Numbered from the stretch's first letter, positions 27,222 to 37,224 are shown. The stretch: 64,000 bases of DNA from Pseudactinotalea sp. HY158 (GCF_009660225.1 NZ_CP045920.1:310001-374000); one strand, 5' to 3'. Numbers and translations are program-made. The notes: generated from the letters alone by a model not told the origin.

Positions 27222-27243
27222 TAGTGTTCCTGACAACGTTGTC
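27222..27243 (+). promoter_or_regulatory. LacI-type operator with putative -10 before the GH92 gene
   Basis: GACAACGTTGTC at 27232-27243 is a perfect 12-base palindrome centred on CG, the classic half-site arrangement of LacI-family sugar repressors. It lies 55 bases before the mannosidase ATG. TAGTGT (27222-27227) just upstream could be a -10 box; no clear -35. A repressor bound here would block initiation. No LacI-family gene is in the window. Confidence 0.7.
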
Positions 27244-27298
27244 GATTCGATGGTGTGAACGACGAGCAGGCAGAGCCGCCGAGGAGAGAAGAGAACGC

Positions 27299-30200
27299 AT
27301 GAGACGCCGAACCACTGCCGGTCCGCGTGGAGTCTGGGCCGGGCTGATCGCCGCCGCCATGGTGGCCGTCCCGATCGGCGCGGCGAGCGCCGCGCCGGCC
27401 GCGGATCCCGCGGCCGGGGACTACGTGGCCGATCCCGCCTCGCTCGTCAACACGTTCATCGGGAGCAAGGACGACGGGAACACGTTCCCGGGAGCGTCCC
27501 TGCCCCATGGGATGGTGCAGCTCTCCCCCGACACGGGTCACTACGTCGGATACAACTGGGACCAGAGCGAGATCCGCGGCTTCTCGCTCACCCACCCGCA
27601 GGGGGTGGGCTGCGGACTCGGAGGTGATCTGCCGATCCTCGGCACCACGGGCGCGCTGGACTCGACGGACAATCGGGACTACGCCTCGTCCTTCAGCCAC
27701 GACTCCGAGTCGGCCGAGCCCGGCTATTACAGCGTGCGCCTCGACGACTACGACGTCACCGCGGAGGTGACGGCGACGGTTCGCACCGGCACGCAGCGCT
27801 ACACCTACGACGGCGACGAGGGCCATGTGCTCGTCAACGCGGGCCAGGCGCTCCACCAGGTCCTCTCCTCCGAGGTGAGGATCGTCGACGACTCCACCAT
27901 CGAGGCGACCATCGTGGGTCAGGGGTTCTGCCAGGACACCGAGCCGTACACCCTCTACACCGTGACCTCCTTCGACCGCCCCGCCCAGGCGAGCGGCACG
28001 TGGGCGGGCGACTCGTTCAGCGACGGGAGCACGGAGTCCGTGACCGAGGGCAGGAACGGGGCGTTCTTCACCTTCGACACGAGCGCGGACGACACGGTCG
28101 AGGTGACGACCGCCATCTCCTGGGTCGACATGGACGGCGCCCGAGCCAACCTCGCCGCGGAGGGCGGGCCGACCTTCGACGAGACCCGCGCGGCCGCCTT
28201 CGAGACGTGGAACGAACGACTCTCGCAGGTCGCGATCCGCGGCGGCTCCGACGAGGACCAGCGCACGTTCTACTCCTCGCTCTACCGGGCCCTCATGTCG
28301 CCCAACACGGGCTCGGACGTCGACGGCCGCTACACCGGCTGGGATCAGCAGATCCACACCGCCGAGGCCTTCACCTACTACCAGACCTGGTCGCTGTGGG
28401 ACACCTACCGCACCCAGCAGCAGCTGCTCGCGCTCCTCGAGCCCGAGGAGTCCGCCGACATGGCGCTGTCGATCCTTCGCGTGGCCGAGCAGGGCGGCTG
28501 GCTGCCGCGATGGGGCTACGCGACCGTCGAGACGAACATCATGACGGGCGACCCGGTCACCCCGTTCCTCGTGAGCGCCTTCCACCAGGGCCTGCTCGCC
28601 GGGCACGAGGAGGAGGCCTACGCGGCGCTGGTGAACAACGCCGACAACGTTCCGCCCGCGGACTCGCCCTTCAACGGCCGCGCCGCGAACGAGTTCTACC
28701 TCGAGCACGGGTACGTCCCGCACGACCCGACCGCGGCGAAGAAGCCCGGCGACTTCGACCTGCACCACGGCGGCTCCGCCTCGCTCGAATACGCCCTCGC
28801 GGATGCGATGCTCGCGACGATGGCGACCGACCTCGGTCACGACGCCGACGCCGCGCGGTATGCCGCGCGCGGCCAGAACTACCGCAACATCTTCGATCCG
28901 CGCACCGGCTCCTTCCGGGCCCGCGGCACCGACGGGATGTTCATCGGCGACCCCGACCCGGCGAAGTCGCCCGGGTTCCACGAGGGCACCGCCTCCCAGT
29001 ACACCTGGCTCGTGCAGCAGGACGTGCCGGGCCTGATCGACCTGCTCGGAGGGGCGGCGGCGACCAACGAGCGTCTCGACGGCTTCTTCGCGTACGACCA
29101 GGTGCTCGAGGATCCGGCGACGACCGCCCGCGACGTGTGGGTCAACGGGCCGTACGACTACTACAACCAGGACAAGTACAACCCGCAGAACGAGCCCAAC
29201 TTCCACGCCCCCTACATCTACCTGTGGAGCGGCCAGCCGTGGAAGACGACCGATGTCGTGCACGCCGCGCTCACCCTCTACACCGACGCGCCCAACGGCG
29301 TCACCGGGAACGACGACATGGGCACGATGTCGTCCTGGCACGTGCTCTCGGCCATGGGGCTCTTCCCGATCATGCCCGGAACCGACTACTGGGGGCTCAC
29401 CTCGCCGGTGTTCGAGGAGGTGAGCATCGATCTGGACGAGACGTACTACCCGGGCGGGGACCTGCGGATCACGGCCGATGGCACCGATCCGGCGAATCGC
29501 TACATCCAGGACGTCGACCTGTCCGGCTCGACCTTGGACCGCGCCTACATCACGGGCGAGGACATCCGCGCCGGCGCCACGATCGACTTCACGGTCGGCT
29601 CCGAGCCGTCCGACTGGGCGGTGACCAACCCGCCGCCCGCCGTCGATGAGGCGGCCCCGGTGGGCGATCACCTCACCGCGGGGGTCTCACCCGCGAGCAG
29701 CGCCGTCGCTCAGAACGAGGAGACGACGATCGACCTGACCGTCTCGGTGGTCGCCACCGGAGCGGGCACGATCGAGGGCACGGTCGAGGTCGAACTCGAC
29801 GAGGCGCTCACCGGTCCGGCGGAGCCCGTGGCCTGGTCCGCGGTCTCGAATCACCTGCCCATGACCAGCGAGGTCACGGTGCCCATCACGGTTCCCGCCG
29901 ACGCGGCCCCGGGCCGGTATCCCGTCGCGGTCACGGTGACCGACGGTCGCGGCCTGGTCGCGACCGGTGAGGTACGGATCGACGTCGTGGCCCCGACGGG
30001 GTTGGAGCCCTACTTCAACCACGTGGGCATCGGTGACGACGGCGAGGCGAACGCGGACTTCGACGGTTCGGGCTGGTACTACTCCCGCCAGGCCCTCGCG
30101 GACGCCGGCATCGTCCAGGGCGCGACACACGAGCTCCCGGGCACCGGGCTGTCGTACGCCCTCGGGCTCGCGGCCGCCGGGGAGCCCGACAACATCGCCG

Positions 30201-31153
30201 CGACGGGCCAGACGCTCGACGTCGCAGGCATCCTCGAGGGCGCCTCCCGGCTCTCGTTCGTGGGCGCCGGTGCGCACGGGGATCAGCAGGGCTCGGCGGT
30301 CCTCGGCTTCGACGACGGCAGCACCCGGACGGTCGACCTGCTGCTGACCGACTGGTGCTCGGGTGAGCCCGCCGGCGACAACACGCTCGCCGTGCGGACC
30401 GCCTACCGGGGCGCCGGCGACGGCACCGACACCGTCTCCTGCGGTCTCTGGGCCACCGCCCCGATCGACCTTCCCACGGAGTCGGAACTCACCTCGATCA
30501 CCCTTCCGGACGCGGATCGGTTGCACATCTTCGCGCTCGCGCACGATGGGCGGCCGGTGGTGGAGCTCATCGAGGTGACCCCCGCCGACGTGGTCTTCAC
30601 CGACGAACCGGGCAGTGGCGAGGACACGATGACCGTCCCCGACACCGAGGGCGTGGCCTACCTCGTCGACGGCGAGGTGCTCACCCCCGGCACGCATCCG
30701 GCATCGGGCGCCGTCACGGTGACCGCCCGGGCCCTGGACGGGTACGTGCTCGCGGACGGGGCCACGAGCACGTGGACCCACGAGTTCAGCGACGCCGAGG
30801 AGCCGACCGACGAACCGACGGACGAGCCCACGGACGAACCGACGGAGGAGCCCACCGACGAGCCGACCGACGAACCGACGGAGGAGCCCACCGACGAACC
30901 GACCGACGAACCGACCGGCGAACCGACCGGCGAACCGACCGACGAACCGACCGGCGAGCCGACCGGCGAGCCGACGGGCGAACCGACCGGTGAGCCCACG
31001 GGAGTGCCGACCGGTGATCCCGCGCCGACGGATGGCGACGTTCCCGCCGAGACGCTCCCCAGCACCGGCGCGCCGATCGGCATCGCGACTGCGATCGCCG
31101 TGCTGCTCGCGTGCTGCGGCGCGGTGCTGATCGGGCGGCGCCGGCGGGCGTAG
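27299..31153 (+). CDS. Cell-wall-anchored GH92 alpha-mannosidase
   Basis: 1284 aa. Signal peptide (LIAAAMVAVPIGAASAAPA), then a GH92 exo-alpha-mannosidase domain from about residue 45 to 780, with NTFIGSKDDGNTFPGAS, NEFYLEHGYVP, the EPNFHAPYIYLWSGQPW segment and GNDDMGTMSSWHVLSAMG, the Ca2+/catalytic core of the family. Then a NEW3/Ig-like segment (about 790-900), an NPCBM-like galactose-binding module (about 905-1060), an EPT(D/E/G) repeat stalk, and a sortase signal LPSTG, hydrophobic helix and RRRRA tail. It should trim alpha-linked mannose from glycans outside the cell while fixed to the wall. A LacI operator lies upstream. Confidence 0.93.
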   Translation: MRRRTTAGPRGVWAGLIAAAMVAVPIGAASAAPAADPAAGDYVADPASLVNTFIGSKDDGNTFPGASLPHGMVQLSPDTGHYVGYNWDQSEIRGFSLTHPQGVGCGLGGDLPILGTTGALDSTDNRDYASSFSHDSESAEPGYYSVRLDDYDVTAEVTATVRTGTQRYTYDGDEGHVLVNAGQALHQVLSSEVRIVDDSTIEATIVGQGFCQDTEPYTLYTVTSFDRPAQASGTWAGDSFSDGSTESVTEGRNGAFFTFDTSADDTVEVTTAISWVDMDGARANLAAEGGPTFDETRAAAFETWNERLSQVAIRGGSDEDQRTFYSSLYRALMSPNTGSDVDGRYTGWDQQIHTAEAFTYYQTWSLWDTYRTQQQLLALLEPEESADMALSILRVAEQGGWLPRWGYATVETNIMTGDPVTPFLVSAFHQGLLAGHEEEAYAALVNNADNVPPADSPFNGRAANEFYLEHGYVPHDPTAAKKPGDFDLHHGGSASLEYALADAMLATMATDLGHDADAARYAARGQNYRNIFDPRTGSFRARGTDGMFIGDPDPAKSPGFHEGTASQYTWLVQQDVPGLIDLLGGAAATNERLDGFFAYDQVLEDPATTARDVWVNGPYDYYNQDKYNPQNEPNFHAPYIYLWSGQPWKTTDVVHAALTLYTDAPNGVTGNDDMGTMSSWHVLSAMGLFPIMPGTDYWGLTSPVFEEVSIDLDETYYPGGDLRITADGTDPANRYIQDVDLSGSTLDRAYITGEDIRAGATIDFTVGSEPSDWAVTNPPPAVDEAAPVGDHLTAGVSPASSAVAQNEETTIDLTVSVVATGAGTIEGTVEVELDEALTGPAEPVAWSAVSNHLPMTSEVTVPITVPADAAPGRYPVAVTVTDGRGLVATGEVRIDVVAPTGLEPYFNHVGIGDDGEANADFDGSGWYYSRQALADAGIVQGATHELPGTGLSYALGLAAAGEPDNIAATGQTLDVAGILEGASRLSFVGAGAHGDQQGSAVLGFDDGSTRTVDLLLTDWCSGEPAGDNTLAVRTAYRGAGDGTDTVSCGLWATAPIDLPTESELTSITLPDADRLHIFALAHDGRPVVELIEVTPADVVFTDEPGSGEDTMTVPDTEGVAYLVDGEVLTPGTHPASGAVTVTARALDGYVLADGATSTWTHEFSDAEEPTDEPTDEPTDEPTEEPTDEPTDEPTEEPTDEPTDEPTGEPTGEPTDEPTGEPTGEPTGEPTGEPTGVPTGDPAPTDGDVPAETLPSTGAPIGIATAIAVLLACCGAVLIGRRRRA
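30797..31015 (+). repeat. 12-bp coding repeat (EPTD/EPTE/EPTG stalk)
   Basis: About eighteen copies of a four-residue unit (Glu-Pro-Thr plus Asp, Glu or Gly) are encoded by a 12-base repeat within the GH92 gene. The units are imperfect at DNA level and fall into D/E-rich then G-rich blocks. Such stalks carry surface enzymes through the cell wall; copy number probably varies between strains. Confidence 0.85.
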
Positions 31154-31375
31154 CGAGCCTCGGGGCCCGAACCGCCCCGCCGCTCCGACCACCCGGTGCG
31201 CACCCTGGGCACGGGTGCGGTCGTGACCTCACCGCGACCGCACCCGTACGCTCACCGGGCCATCCAGGGCCGTCCAGGGCCGCCCGGCACGCGCAGTGGC
31301 GCATCCGGCCTGTGCGGCGAGGGCAGCGGTGCCGGAGGCCTGTGCGCATCCGGGGCGGAGGACTAGGCTGAGGCG

Positions 31376-31900
31376 ATGAAGATGTCAGCGGAGTTGGAAA
31401 CACTGTTCAACGCGCAGATCACGCTGGAGTTCGAGGCATCGATGGTGTACCGCCAGCTCGCGATCCGGGTGTCCGAGATGGACCTGAGCGGTGCATCCGC
31501 CTGGCTCCGCCACCAGGCGGACGAGGAGATCGTGCACGCGAACAAGTTCATCGATCACCTCGACGACCGCGGGAACTACCCCCGGATCGGCGACATCGCC
31601 CAGCCGCCCGACGTGCGCGGGGCCTCCATGCTCGAGATCTTCCAGGCCGCGCTCGCGCACGAGGAGAAGGTCTCGGCGGCGATCCGCAAGCTCGCGCTCT
31701 CGGCGGAGGACGCGGGCGATCTGGACTCCCGACCGATCCTCAACTGGTTCTTCTCCGAGCAGATCGAGGAGGAGTCCACGGTGCGCGAGATCATCAGCCG
31801 CATCGAGCTCGCCGGCGACGACGGCGCCGGGCTGCTCAAGATCGACGAGCAACTCGGTCGGCGCCCGAGCGAGAGCACCGAGAACACCGAGCCCCTCTGA
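31376..31900 (+). CDS. Ferritin
   Basis: 174 aa four-helix ferritin: LEFEASMVYRQLA with the first ferroxidase Glu, the helix-B site DEEIVHANKF (E..H), an ALAHEEKVSAAI helix, and EQIEEESTVREII with the third-helix glutamates. It stores iron as a 24-mer shell and is non-haem (no bacterioferritin Met site seen). The start may be ATG 31376 or ATG 31382. Stands alone. Confidence 0.9.
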   Translation: MKMSAELETLFNAQITLEFEASMVYRQLAIRVSEMDLSGASAWLRHQADEEIVHANKFIDHLDDRGNYPRIGDIAQPPDVRGASMLEIFQAALAHEEKVSAAIRKLALSAEDAGDLDSRPILNWFFSEQIEEESTVREIISRIELAGDDGAGLLKIDEQLGRRPSESTENTEPL

Positions 31901-31969
31901 GCGTCGCGCATCGTCCGCCGGTGGTCGGGATCGGCGAGTCGGCGCGCGCGGACCGGTAGCCTCCACGGC

Positions 31970-33931
31970 ATGGGTACCGCCGCCGCACCGCTCCTTGCCA
32001 CCCGGGCCGATCTGGCGGGCTACGCCGACGGCCTCCTCACCGCGGTGCGGCCGCACGCCTCCGACGGGCACGGGCTCATCACGCTGCCGGGCCGCCCGGG
32101 CGGGTCCGGCACGTGGGTCGACGGCCTCGAGGGCTTCGCGCGCACCTTCCTGCTCGCGGGCTTCCGGCTCGCGGGCGAGTCCGGCGCGGATCCGCACGGG
32201 TTCGCCGAGTGGTACGCCCGCGGGCTCGCGGCCGGGGTCGACCCCTCGGCGGCCGACCGCTGGCCCCGTCCGAGCGAGGCGCCGCAGGCGAAGGTCGAGG
32301 CGGCCTCGATCGCCCTCGTGCTCGACCTGACCCGCCCGTGGATCTGGGACGCGCTCGACGCGGTGACCCGGGAGCGGCTCGTGGACTATCTCGGGGAGGT
32401 CGTCGGCGACGACGGCTTCCCGCGGAACAACTGGCTGTGGTTCCGGGTCGTCACCGAGACGTTCCTGCGCGGCGTCGGCGGACCGCACGACCTTGCCGAC
32501 ATCGAGGCCGACCTCGCCCGCCACGACTCCTACTACGAGGCCGGCGGCTGGTACCGCGACGGCGAGATGCGCGCCTACGACCACTACGCCGGGTGGGCGA
32601 TGCACCTGTACCCCGCGCTCTGGGCGCGCATGGCCGGGGCGGGCGACCTGGCGCCGTCCCGACGCGCGCGCGACCGCTCTCGGCTGGAGGAGTACCTGAC
32701 CGACGCGGTCGGGCTCGTCGGCGCCGACGGCTCCCCGCTCGTGCAGGGGCGCAGCCTCGTGTACCGGTTCGGTGCCGCCGCCCCGTTCTGGGCGGGCGCG
32801 ATCGCCGGCGCAGAGTCCGTCTCGCTCGGCCGGCTCCGGCGCGCGGCCTTCGGAATCGTCAACCACTTCCGCGCCCACGGCGTACCGAATGCGCGCGGCC
32901 TGCTCGACCTCGGGTGGTATCGGCAGTGGCGGCCGATGGCGCAGTGGTACTCCGGCCCGGGCTCGCCGTACTGGGCGAGCAAGGGCCTGGCCGGGCTCCT
33001 GCTCCCCGCCGATCACGCGCTCTGGTCGAGCCCGGCCGAGCCGCTTCCGCACGAGGACGGCGACACGGTGCGCGCGATCGTCGCGCCCGGGTGGGCCGTC
33101 TCCGCGACGGGCGCCGACGGCATCGTGCGCATCGCGAATCACGGCACCGACTACGCCGCCGAGGGCCTGGCGGAGGGGGACGACCCGCTCTACGCCCGAC
33201 TCGGCTATTCGACCGCGACCGCCCCGCTGGGCCACCCCGAGGCGCGGATCGCCCCGCTCGACCAGGCCGTCGCGATCGTCGATGGGGCGGGGGCGCGCAG
33301 CCACCGCTGCGGCATGCGGCTCCTGCGCCGCGAGATCGCGGACGACGCCGCCGGCCCGGGCGGATGCGTCGCCCTGGCGGCCTCCCGTGCGCGGGACCAC
33401 TGGATGGAGGCGCCCGCCGACCAGTTCCGCGGCAGCAACGGCGGGGTCCAGGGACCGGCGAGCCGGGCCGGCACCACGACGGTGATCTCGGTGCTGCGCG
33501 GAGCGTGGGAGGTGCGGCTCATCCACCTGCACGAGGCTGCGGCGGAGACGACGATCGAGGCCGGCGGGTGGCCGCTGGCCGACGATGCCGGCGTGACCGT
33601 GGCCGAGGGGTCCGGACGGATCGACCTCGAGACGAGCGCGGGCCTGCGGGCCCGGCTCCTCACCCTGAGCGGCTTCACGGAGCAACGAACCGAACACCCC
33701 GACGAGGCCTCTCCGCTCGGCGCCCATGCCGCCGTCGGCGTGCTCGGCGCGCCGGCCCGGCCCGGCTGGTACGCCCTCGCCCTCGCGCTCACCCGGGCGT
33801 CACTGGCCGCGGACCCCCGCCTCGACCTCGGCGACGCCGAGGCGCGCATCGCGTGGCCCGACGGCGCCACCACCACCCTCGACCTCGCCGAGTTCACCGG
33901 CCCCACCGGCCCCACCGGAGCCGCCCGCTGA
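31970..33931 (+). CDS. DUF2264 domain protein
   Basis: 653 aa. The first ~380 residues fit DUF2264, an alpha-toroid fold related to glycoside hydrolases and polysaccharide lyases: TWVDGLEGFARTFLLAG, NNWLWFRVVTETFLRGVGG, EMRAYDHYAGWAMH, QGRSLVYRFGAAAPFWAG, GPGSPYWASKGLAGLLLP. The rest is a beta-rich domain. No signal peptide, so it would act on imported oligosaccharides. Its neighbourhood (GH92, NamZ) agrees with a glycan theme but no operon link is visible. Catalytic role not established. Confidence 0.82.
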   Translation: MGTAAAPLLATRADLAGYADGLLTAVRPHASDGHGLITLPGRPGGSGTWVDGLEGFARTFLLAGFRLAGESGADPHGFAEWYARGLAAGVDPSAADRWPRPSEAPQAKVEAASIALVLDLTRPWIWDALDAVTRERLVDYLGEVVGDDGFPRNNWLWFRVVTETFLRGVGGPHDLADIEADLARHDSYYEAGGWYRDGEMRAYDHYAGWAMHLYPALWARMAGAGDLAPSRRARDRSRLEEYLTDAVGLVGADGSPLVQGRSLVYRFGAAAPFWAGAIAGAESVSLGRLRRAAFGIVNHFRAHGVPNARGLLDLGWYRQWRPMAQWYSGPGSPYWASKGLAGLLLPADHALWSSPAEPLPHEDGDTVRAIVAPGWAVSATGADGIVRIANHGTDYAAEGLAEGDDPLYARLGYSTATAPLGHPEARIAPLDQAVAIVDGAGARSHRCGMRLLRREIADDAAGPGGCVALAASRARDHWMEAPADQFRGSNGGVQGPASRAGTTTVISVLRGAWEVRLIHLHEAAAETTIEAGGWPLADDAGVTVAEGSGRIDLETSAGLRARLLTLSGFTEQRTEHPDEASPLGAHAAVGVLGAPARPGWYALALALTRASLAADPRLDLGDAEARIAWPDGATTTLDLAEFTGPTGPTGAAR

Positions 33932-34023
33932 CCGTCCCGGGGTGCTGCCGCGGGTGGGGACATCTGCCCACCCGCGGGGTGGCCGATCCTGCCCGGACGG
34001 TGGTGCGGCTAGCGTGGGGAGCG

Positions 34024-34860
34024 ATGACTACGCTCCCTCCTCCCGGCTCCGAGCCGGCGCGCCCGCCGTACCCCGGTGGGCTACCGTTCCCACCCGGCCC
34101 GCCCCCGGCCCTCCACCTGGCCGGGCTCGCCAAGGCCTTCGGGCCGAAGGTCGCGGTCTACGGCCTCACCCTCGCGATCCCCGCCGGGGCCTGCTACGGG
34201 ATCGTCGGCCCGAACGGCGCCGGCAAGACCACCTCGCTGTCGATGGCCACCGGGCTCCTCCAGCCCGACTACGGCGCCGCGTACGTCCACGGCGTCGACC
34301 TGTGGGCCGAGCCGGAGCGCGCCAAGGCCATGCTCGGGGTGCTCCCCGACGGCATGCGACTGTTCGACCGGCTCACCGGACGTGAACTCATCACCTATGC
34401 GGGCCTGCTGCGCGGGATGGCGGGCGACGTCGCCCGTGAGCGCACCGAGCAGCTCCTGGAGGTGCTCGACCTGACCGAGTCCGCGAGCGTCCTCGTGGCC
34501 GACTACTCGGCCGGGATGCGCAAGAAGGCCGCACTCGGGTGCGCGCTCGTGCACGCCCCACGGGTCGTCGTGCTGGACGAGCCCTTCGAGTCGGTCGACC
34601 CGGTCTCAGCCGCGGCGATCCGCGCCCTGCTCGAGGACTTCGTGGCCGGCGGCGGCACGGTCGTGCTCTCCAGCCACGTGATGGACCTCGTGCAGCGCAT
34701 GTGCAGCCACGTCGCCGTGATCGCCCAGGGGCAGCTCGTCGCGGCCGGAACGCTCGATGAGGTCCGCGCCGGCGGCGACCTGGAGACCCGGTTCGTGCAA
34801 CTCGTGGGCGGGCCCGCGCAGCAGGGAGGGCTCGAATGGTTGCGACCCTCCTCCAGCTGA
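34024..34860 (+). CDS. ABC transporter ATP-binding protein
   Basis: 278 aa. A Pro-rich N-terminal extension of about 30 residues, then a standard ABC domain: Walker A GPNGAGKTT, signature YSAGMRKK (the LSGGQ position, as in ABC-2 exporters), Walker B VVVLDEPFESVD and switch His in VLSSHVMD. The Asp after Walker B is replaced by Glu-Ser-Val-Asp spacing typical of the family. It overlaps the permease gene by 25 bases, so the two form one transporter. ATG 34024 begins just after GGGGAGCG. Confidence 0.9.
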   Translation: MTTLPPPGSEPARPPYPGGLPFPPGPPPALHLAGLAKAFGPKVAVYGLTLAIPAGACYGIVGPNGAGKTTSLSMATGLLQPDYGAAYVHGVDLWAEPERAKAMLGVLPDGMRLFDRLTGRELITYAGLLRGMAGDVARERTEQLLEVLDLTESASVLVADYSAGMRKKAALGCALVHAPRVVVLDEPFESVDPVSAAAIRALLEDFVAGGGTVVLSSHVMDLVQRMCSHVAVIAQGQLVAAGTLDEVRAGGDLETRFVQLVGGPAQQGGLEWLRPSSS

Positions 34861-36437
34861 GGGCCCGGATGCTCGTCAACTCCCTCAAGCGGGAGACGTG
34901 GCGACTCGTGCTCACCCTCCTCGGGGTCGCGTACGGTCTCGGGGTCGTGGCCCTGCTGGCCGTCGCGGCGTTCCTCCTGCGCGATGCCGCCCCGGAGGCG
35001 AAGGCCCTCGGCGTGCTGGCCGGCGGGATCGTGCTCACCGCCGGTTCGGCGATCGTGCCGCTCCTCGCGTTCGGCGTCGACGACTCCCTCGACCCGGCCC
35101 GCTTCGCCCTGTTCACCACGGCGAGCACCCGCCTCGCGGTCGGGCTCGCGCTCGCCGGCGCGATCTCGCTGCCGGCGATCTTCATCGGCCTCGGCTCGCT
35201 CGTCGTGACCATTCTGTGGAGCACGAGCATCCTCACCGCGGTCGCCTGGCTCGTGTCCGGCGCGATCGGCCTGGCCACCTGCCTGCTGCTCGCGCGGGTG
35301 ACCACGACCGCGGCCGCGACCTGGCTGCGCAGCCGGCGTGGCCGCGACGCCTTGGCGGTGATCTCGCTCGTCGTGTTCTTCACCGTGGTGCTCGTGCCGA
35401 CGCTCGGTGACCGCCTCGACTGGGGCGGTGCCGTCCGGGCGCTCGAACCGGCCGCGGGGATCCTCGCGTGGAGCCCGTTCGGTGCCGCCTGGGCCGTGGC
35501 CGGCGCGATCGCCACCGGCAGCGTGGGGACGGCGCTCGCCCACCTGGTCGTGGCCCTCGCCTGGGCCGGGCTGCTGCTGTGGGCGTGGCGGCGGCTGCTC
35601 GGTCCGGCCATGGTCGCCCGGGCCGAGGCCGCGGCCCACCGGCGGCGCTCCATGACCGGCGGCTACACCCTCCCGGAACGGTTGAGTGACGCGTTCCGCC
35701 TGCCGCCGCCCGCCGCGGCGGTGGCGGCCCGGTGCCTGCGCTACTGGCGCTCGGACCCGCGCTACGTGAGCATCGCGGTGGGGAGCATGTTCATCCCCGT
35801 CATGATCGTGTTCCTCGCCGAAGTCGGCCAGGCGGGTGACGTGGCGGTCATGGCCCCGATCCTCTTCGCGCTGTTCGCCGCCTGGAGTGTGCACGACGAC
35901 ACCGCCCACGACTCCACGGCCCTGTGGATGCACGTCTCGGCCGGGATCTCCGGCGTGCACGACCGGATGGGGCGGGCGATCGCGGCGCTGGCCTGGCTCG
36001 TGCCGGCCGGAATCGCGCTGACCGTCACCGCCTGCGCGCTCACGGGCCGGTGGGAGTCCCTCCCCGCCGTGCTCGGTGCGACGCTCGGCATCCTCCTCGC
36101 GGGGCTGGCGGTGTCGATGTGCGCCTCCGGATTGCTCGTCTACCCCGCCCAGCCCCCGGGGGCGAGCCCGTTCTCCACGAACGGGATGGGTTCGGTCGGG
36201 CTCACGCTGCTCGCCCAGACGGTCACGGGAATCGCGACGCTGGCCCTCTCCCTGCCGGTCATCGTGACCACGCTCCTCGGCTTCTTCGTCGCGCCCGGCT
36301 GGGGGTGGGTCACGCTTGCGCTCGGAATCGGCGGCGGGATCGGGACCCTCGCCGCCGGGGTGCGCCTCGGTGGCCGGTTCCTCGATGCCCGCGGCGCGCG
36401 CCATCTGCAGGTGATCCGGGGCTGGGCGGGCCACTGA
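34836..36437 (+). CDS. ABC transporter permease, large ABC-2-like
   Basis: 533 aa with about twelve hydrophobic segments (for example LVLTLLGVAYGLGVVALLAVAAFLL split over the first helix pair, and a C-terminal WGWVTLALGIGGGIGTLAAG). It resembles actinobacterial ABC-2-type permeases that pair with one ATPase. ATG 34836 is inside the ATPase gene with GGGAGGG six bases upstream. The substrate is not evident. Confidence 0.82.
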   Translation: MVATLLQLRARMLVNSLKRETWRLVLTLLGVAYGLGVVALLAVAAFLLRDAAPEAKALGVLAGGIVLTAGSAIVPLLAFGVDDSLDPARFALFTTASTRLAVGLALAGAISLPAIFIGLGSLVVTILWSTSILTAVAWLVSGAIGLATCLLLARVTTTAAATWLRSRRGRDALAVISLVVFFTVVLVPTLGDRLDWGGAVRALEPAAGILAWSPFGAAWAVAGAIATGSVGTALAHLVVALAWAGLLLWAWRRLLGPAMVARAEAAAHRRRSMTGGYTLPERLSDAFRLPPPAAAVAARCLRYWRSDPRYVSIAVGSMFIPVMIVFLAEVGQAGDVAVMAPILFALFAAWSVHDDTAHDSTALWMHVSAGISGVHDRMGRAIAALAWLVPAGIALTVTACALTGRWESLPAVLGATLGILLAGLAVSMCASGLLVYPAQPPGASPFSTNGMGSVGLTLLAQTVTGIATLALSLPVIVTTLLGFFVAPGWGWVTLALGIGGGIGTLAAGVRLGGRFLDARGARHLQVIRGWAGH

Positions 36438-36488
36438 TCGGATCGGCCGTGCCGGCCGGGGACGGCGGCCCGGGACGGCCGGGGACGA

Positions 36489-37217
36489 TCAGGTGCGGGC
36501 GTAGCGGCGCGTGAACGCCGCGAGGATCCGATGCACCGGGGAGACGTCGACCCGGGAGACCTCGGCGATGAGGTCCTCCGCACCGCCGGGTGGGAAGTAG
36601 CCGTGCCCGTCGTAGCGGCGGATGCGCTGGGCGAAGGCCGCCAGGTCGAGCTCGGGGTGGAACTGGGTGGCGTAGGCGTGCTCGCCGATCCGGAACATCT
36701 GCACCGGGCAGCCCGCGGAGGAGGCGAGGATCGTGGCCGTGGGCGGCGCCACGGTGAGCGCCTCCTTGTGGCCGACGAACGCGGGAAAGCGCTCGGGCAG
36801 CTCGGCCAGCAGCGGATCGGCCCTGCCCGCCTCCGTCAGGGTGATCTCCACGGCCTGGGCCGCCTCCCCGTACTCGCGACCGATGACCCCGCCCTGGTGC
36901 ACCCCGAGCGTGCCGATGCCGTAGCACGCGCCGAAGAAGGGCACGCCGGTGGCCAGGACCAGGTCGATCAGGCTGCTGAGCCGGGCCTCGATGGCGCGCT
37001 GGGTCGCATCCTTGTGCGGCTCGCTGAAGTCGTAGGGGCTGCCGCCGAGCATGACCCCGGAATAGTCGGACAGGTCCCAGTCGGGGAGCGGGTCGTAGTG
37101 GGGCAGCACCTGCACGATCTGCCCCGGCGCCAGCCGGCCGTGCCGGTGGAAGGAGGCGAGCTCGGCCGCGGCCAACTCCCGCTCCGGGCGGGTGGTGATG
37201 AGCAGGAAGGGCTTCAT
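36489..37217 (-). CDS. Class I glutamine amidotransferase (GMP-synthase-like, stand-alone)
   Basis: 242 aa. Triad type GATase: nucleophile Cys in FFGACYGIGTLG, and His/Glu in ATQFHPELD near residue 195, with LGGSPYDFSEPH upstream. Stand-alone proteins of this kind are annotated 'GMP synthase-like' but lack the synthase domain. Many act in gamma-glutamyl hydrolysis or amide transfer for unknown partners. Seven bases downstream of the DUF4190 gene on the same strand, so likely co-transcribed with it. Confidence 0.87.
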   Translation of the reverse strand: MKPFLLITTRPERELAAAELASFHRHGRLAPGQIVQVLPHYDPLPDWDLSDYSGVMLGGSPYDFSEPHKDATQRAIEARLSSLIDLVLATGVPFFGACYGIGTLGVHQGGVIGREYGEAAQAVEITLTEAGRADPLLAELPERFPAFVGHKEALTVAPPTATILASSAGCPVQMFRIGEHAYATQFHPELDLAAFAQRIRRYDGHGYFPPGGAEDLIAEVSRVDVSPVHRILAAFTRRYART

Positions 37218-37224
37218 GCGTGCC

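Noticed and set aside
30797-31015. Regular 12-bp repeats that could suggest a CRISPR-like array or minisatellite
   Set aside because: They are in frame, have no spacers and encode the EPT stalk of the GH92 protein.
34024-34860. Unusual ABC signature (YSAGM instead of LSGGQ) as a sign of an inactive ATPase
   Set aside because: Variants of this kind are common in ABC-2 exporters, and the Walker motifs are intact.
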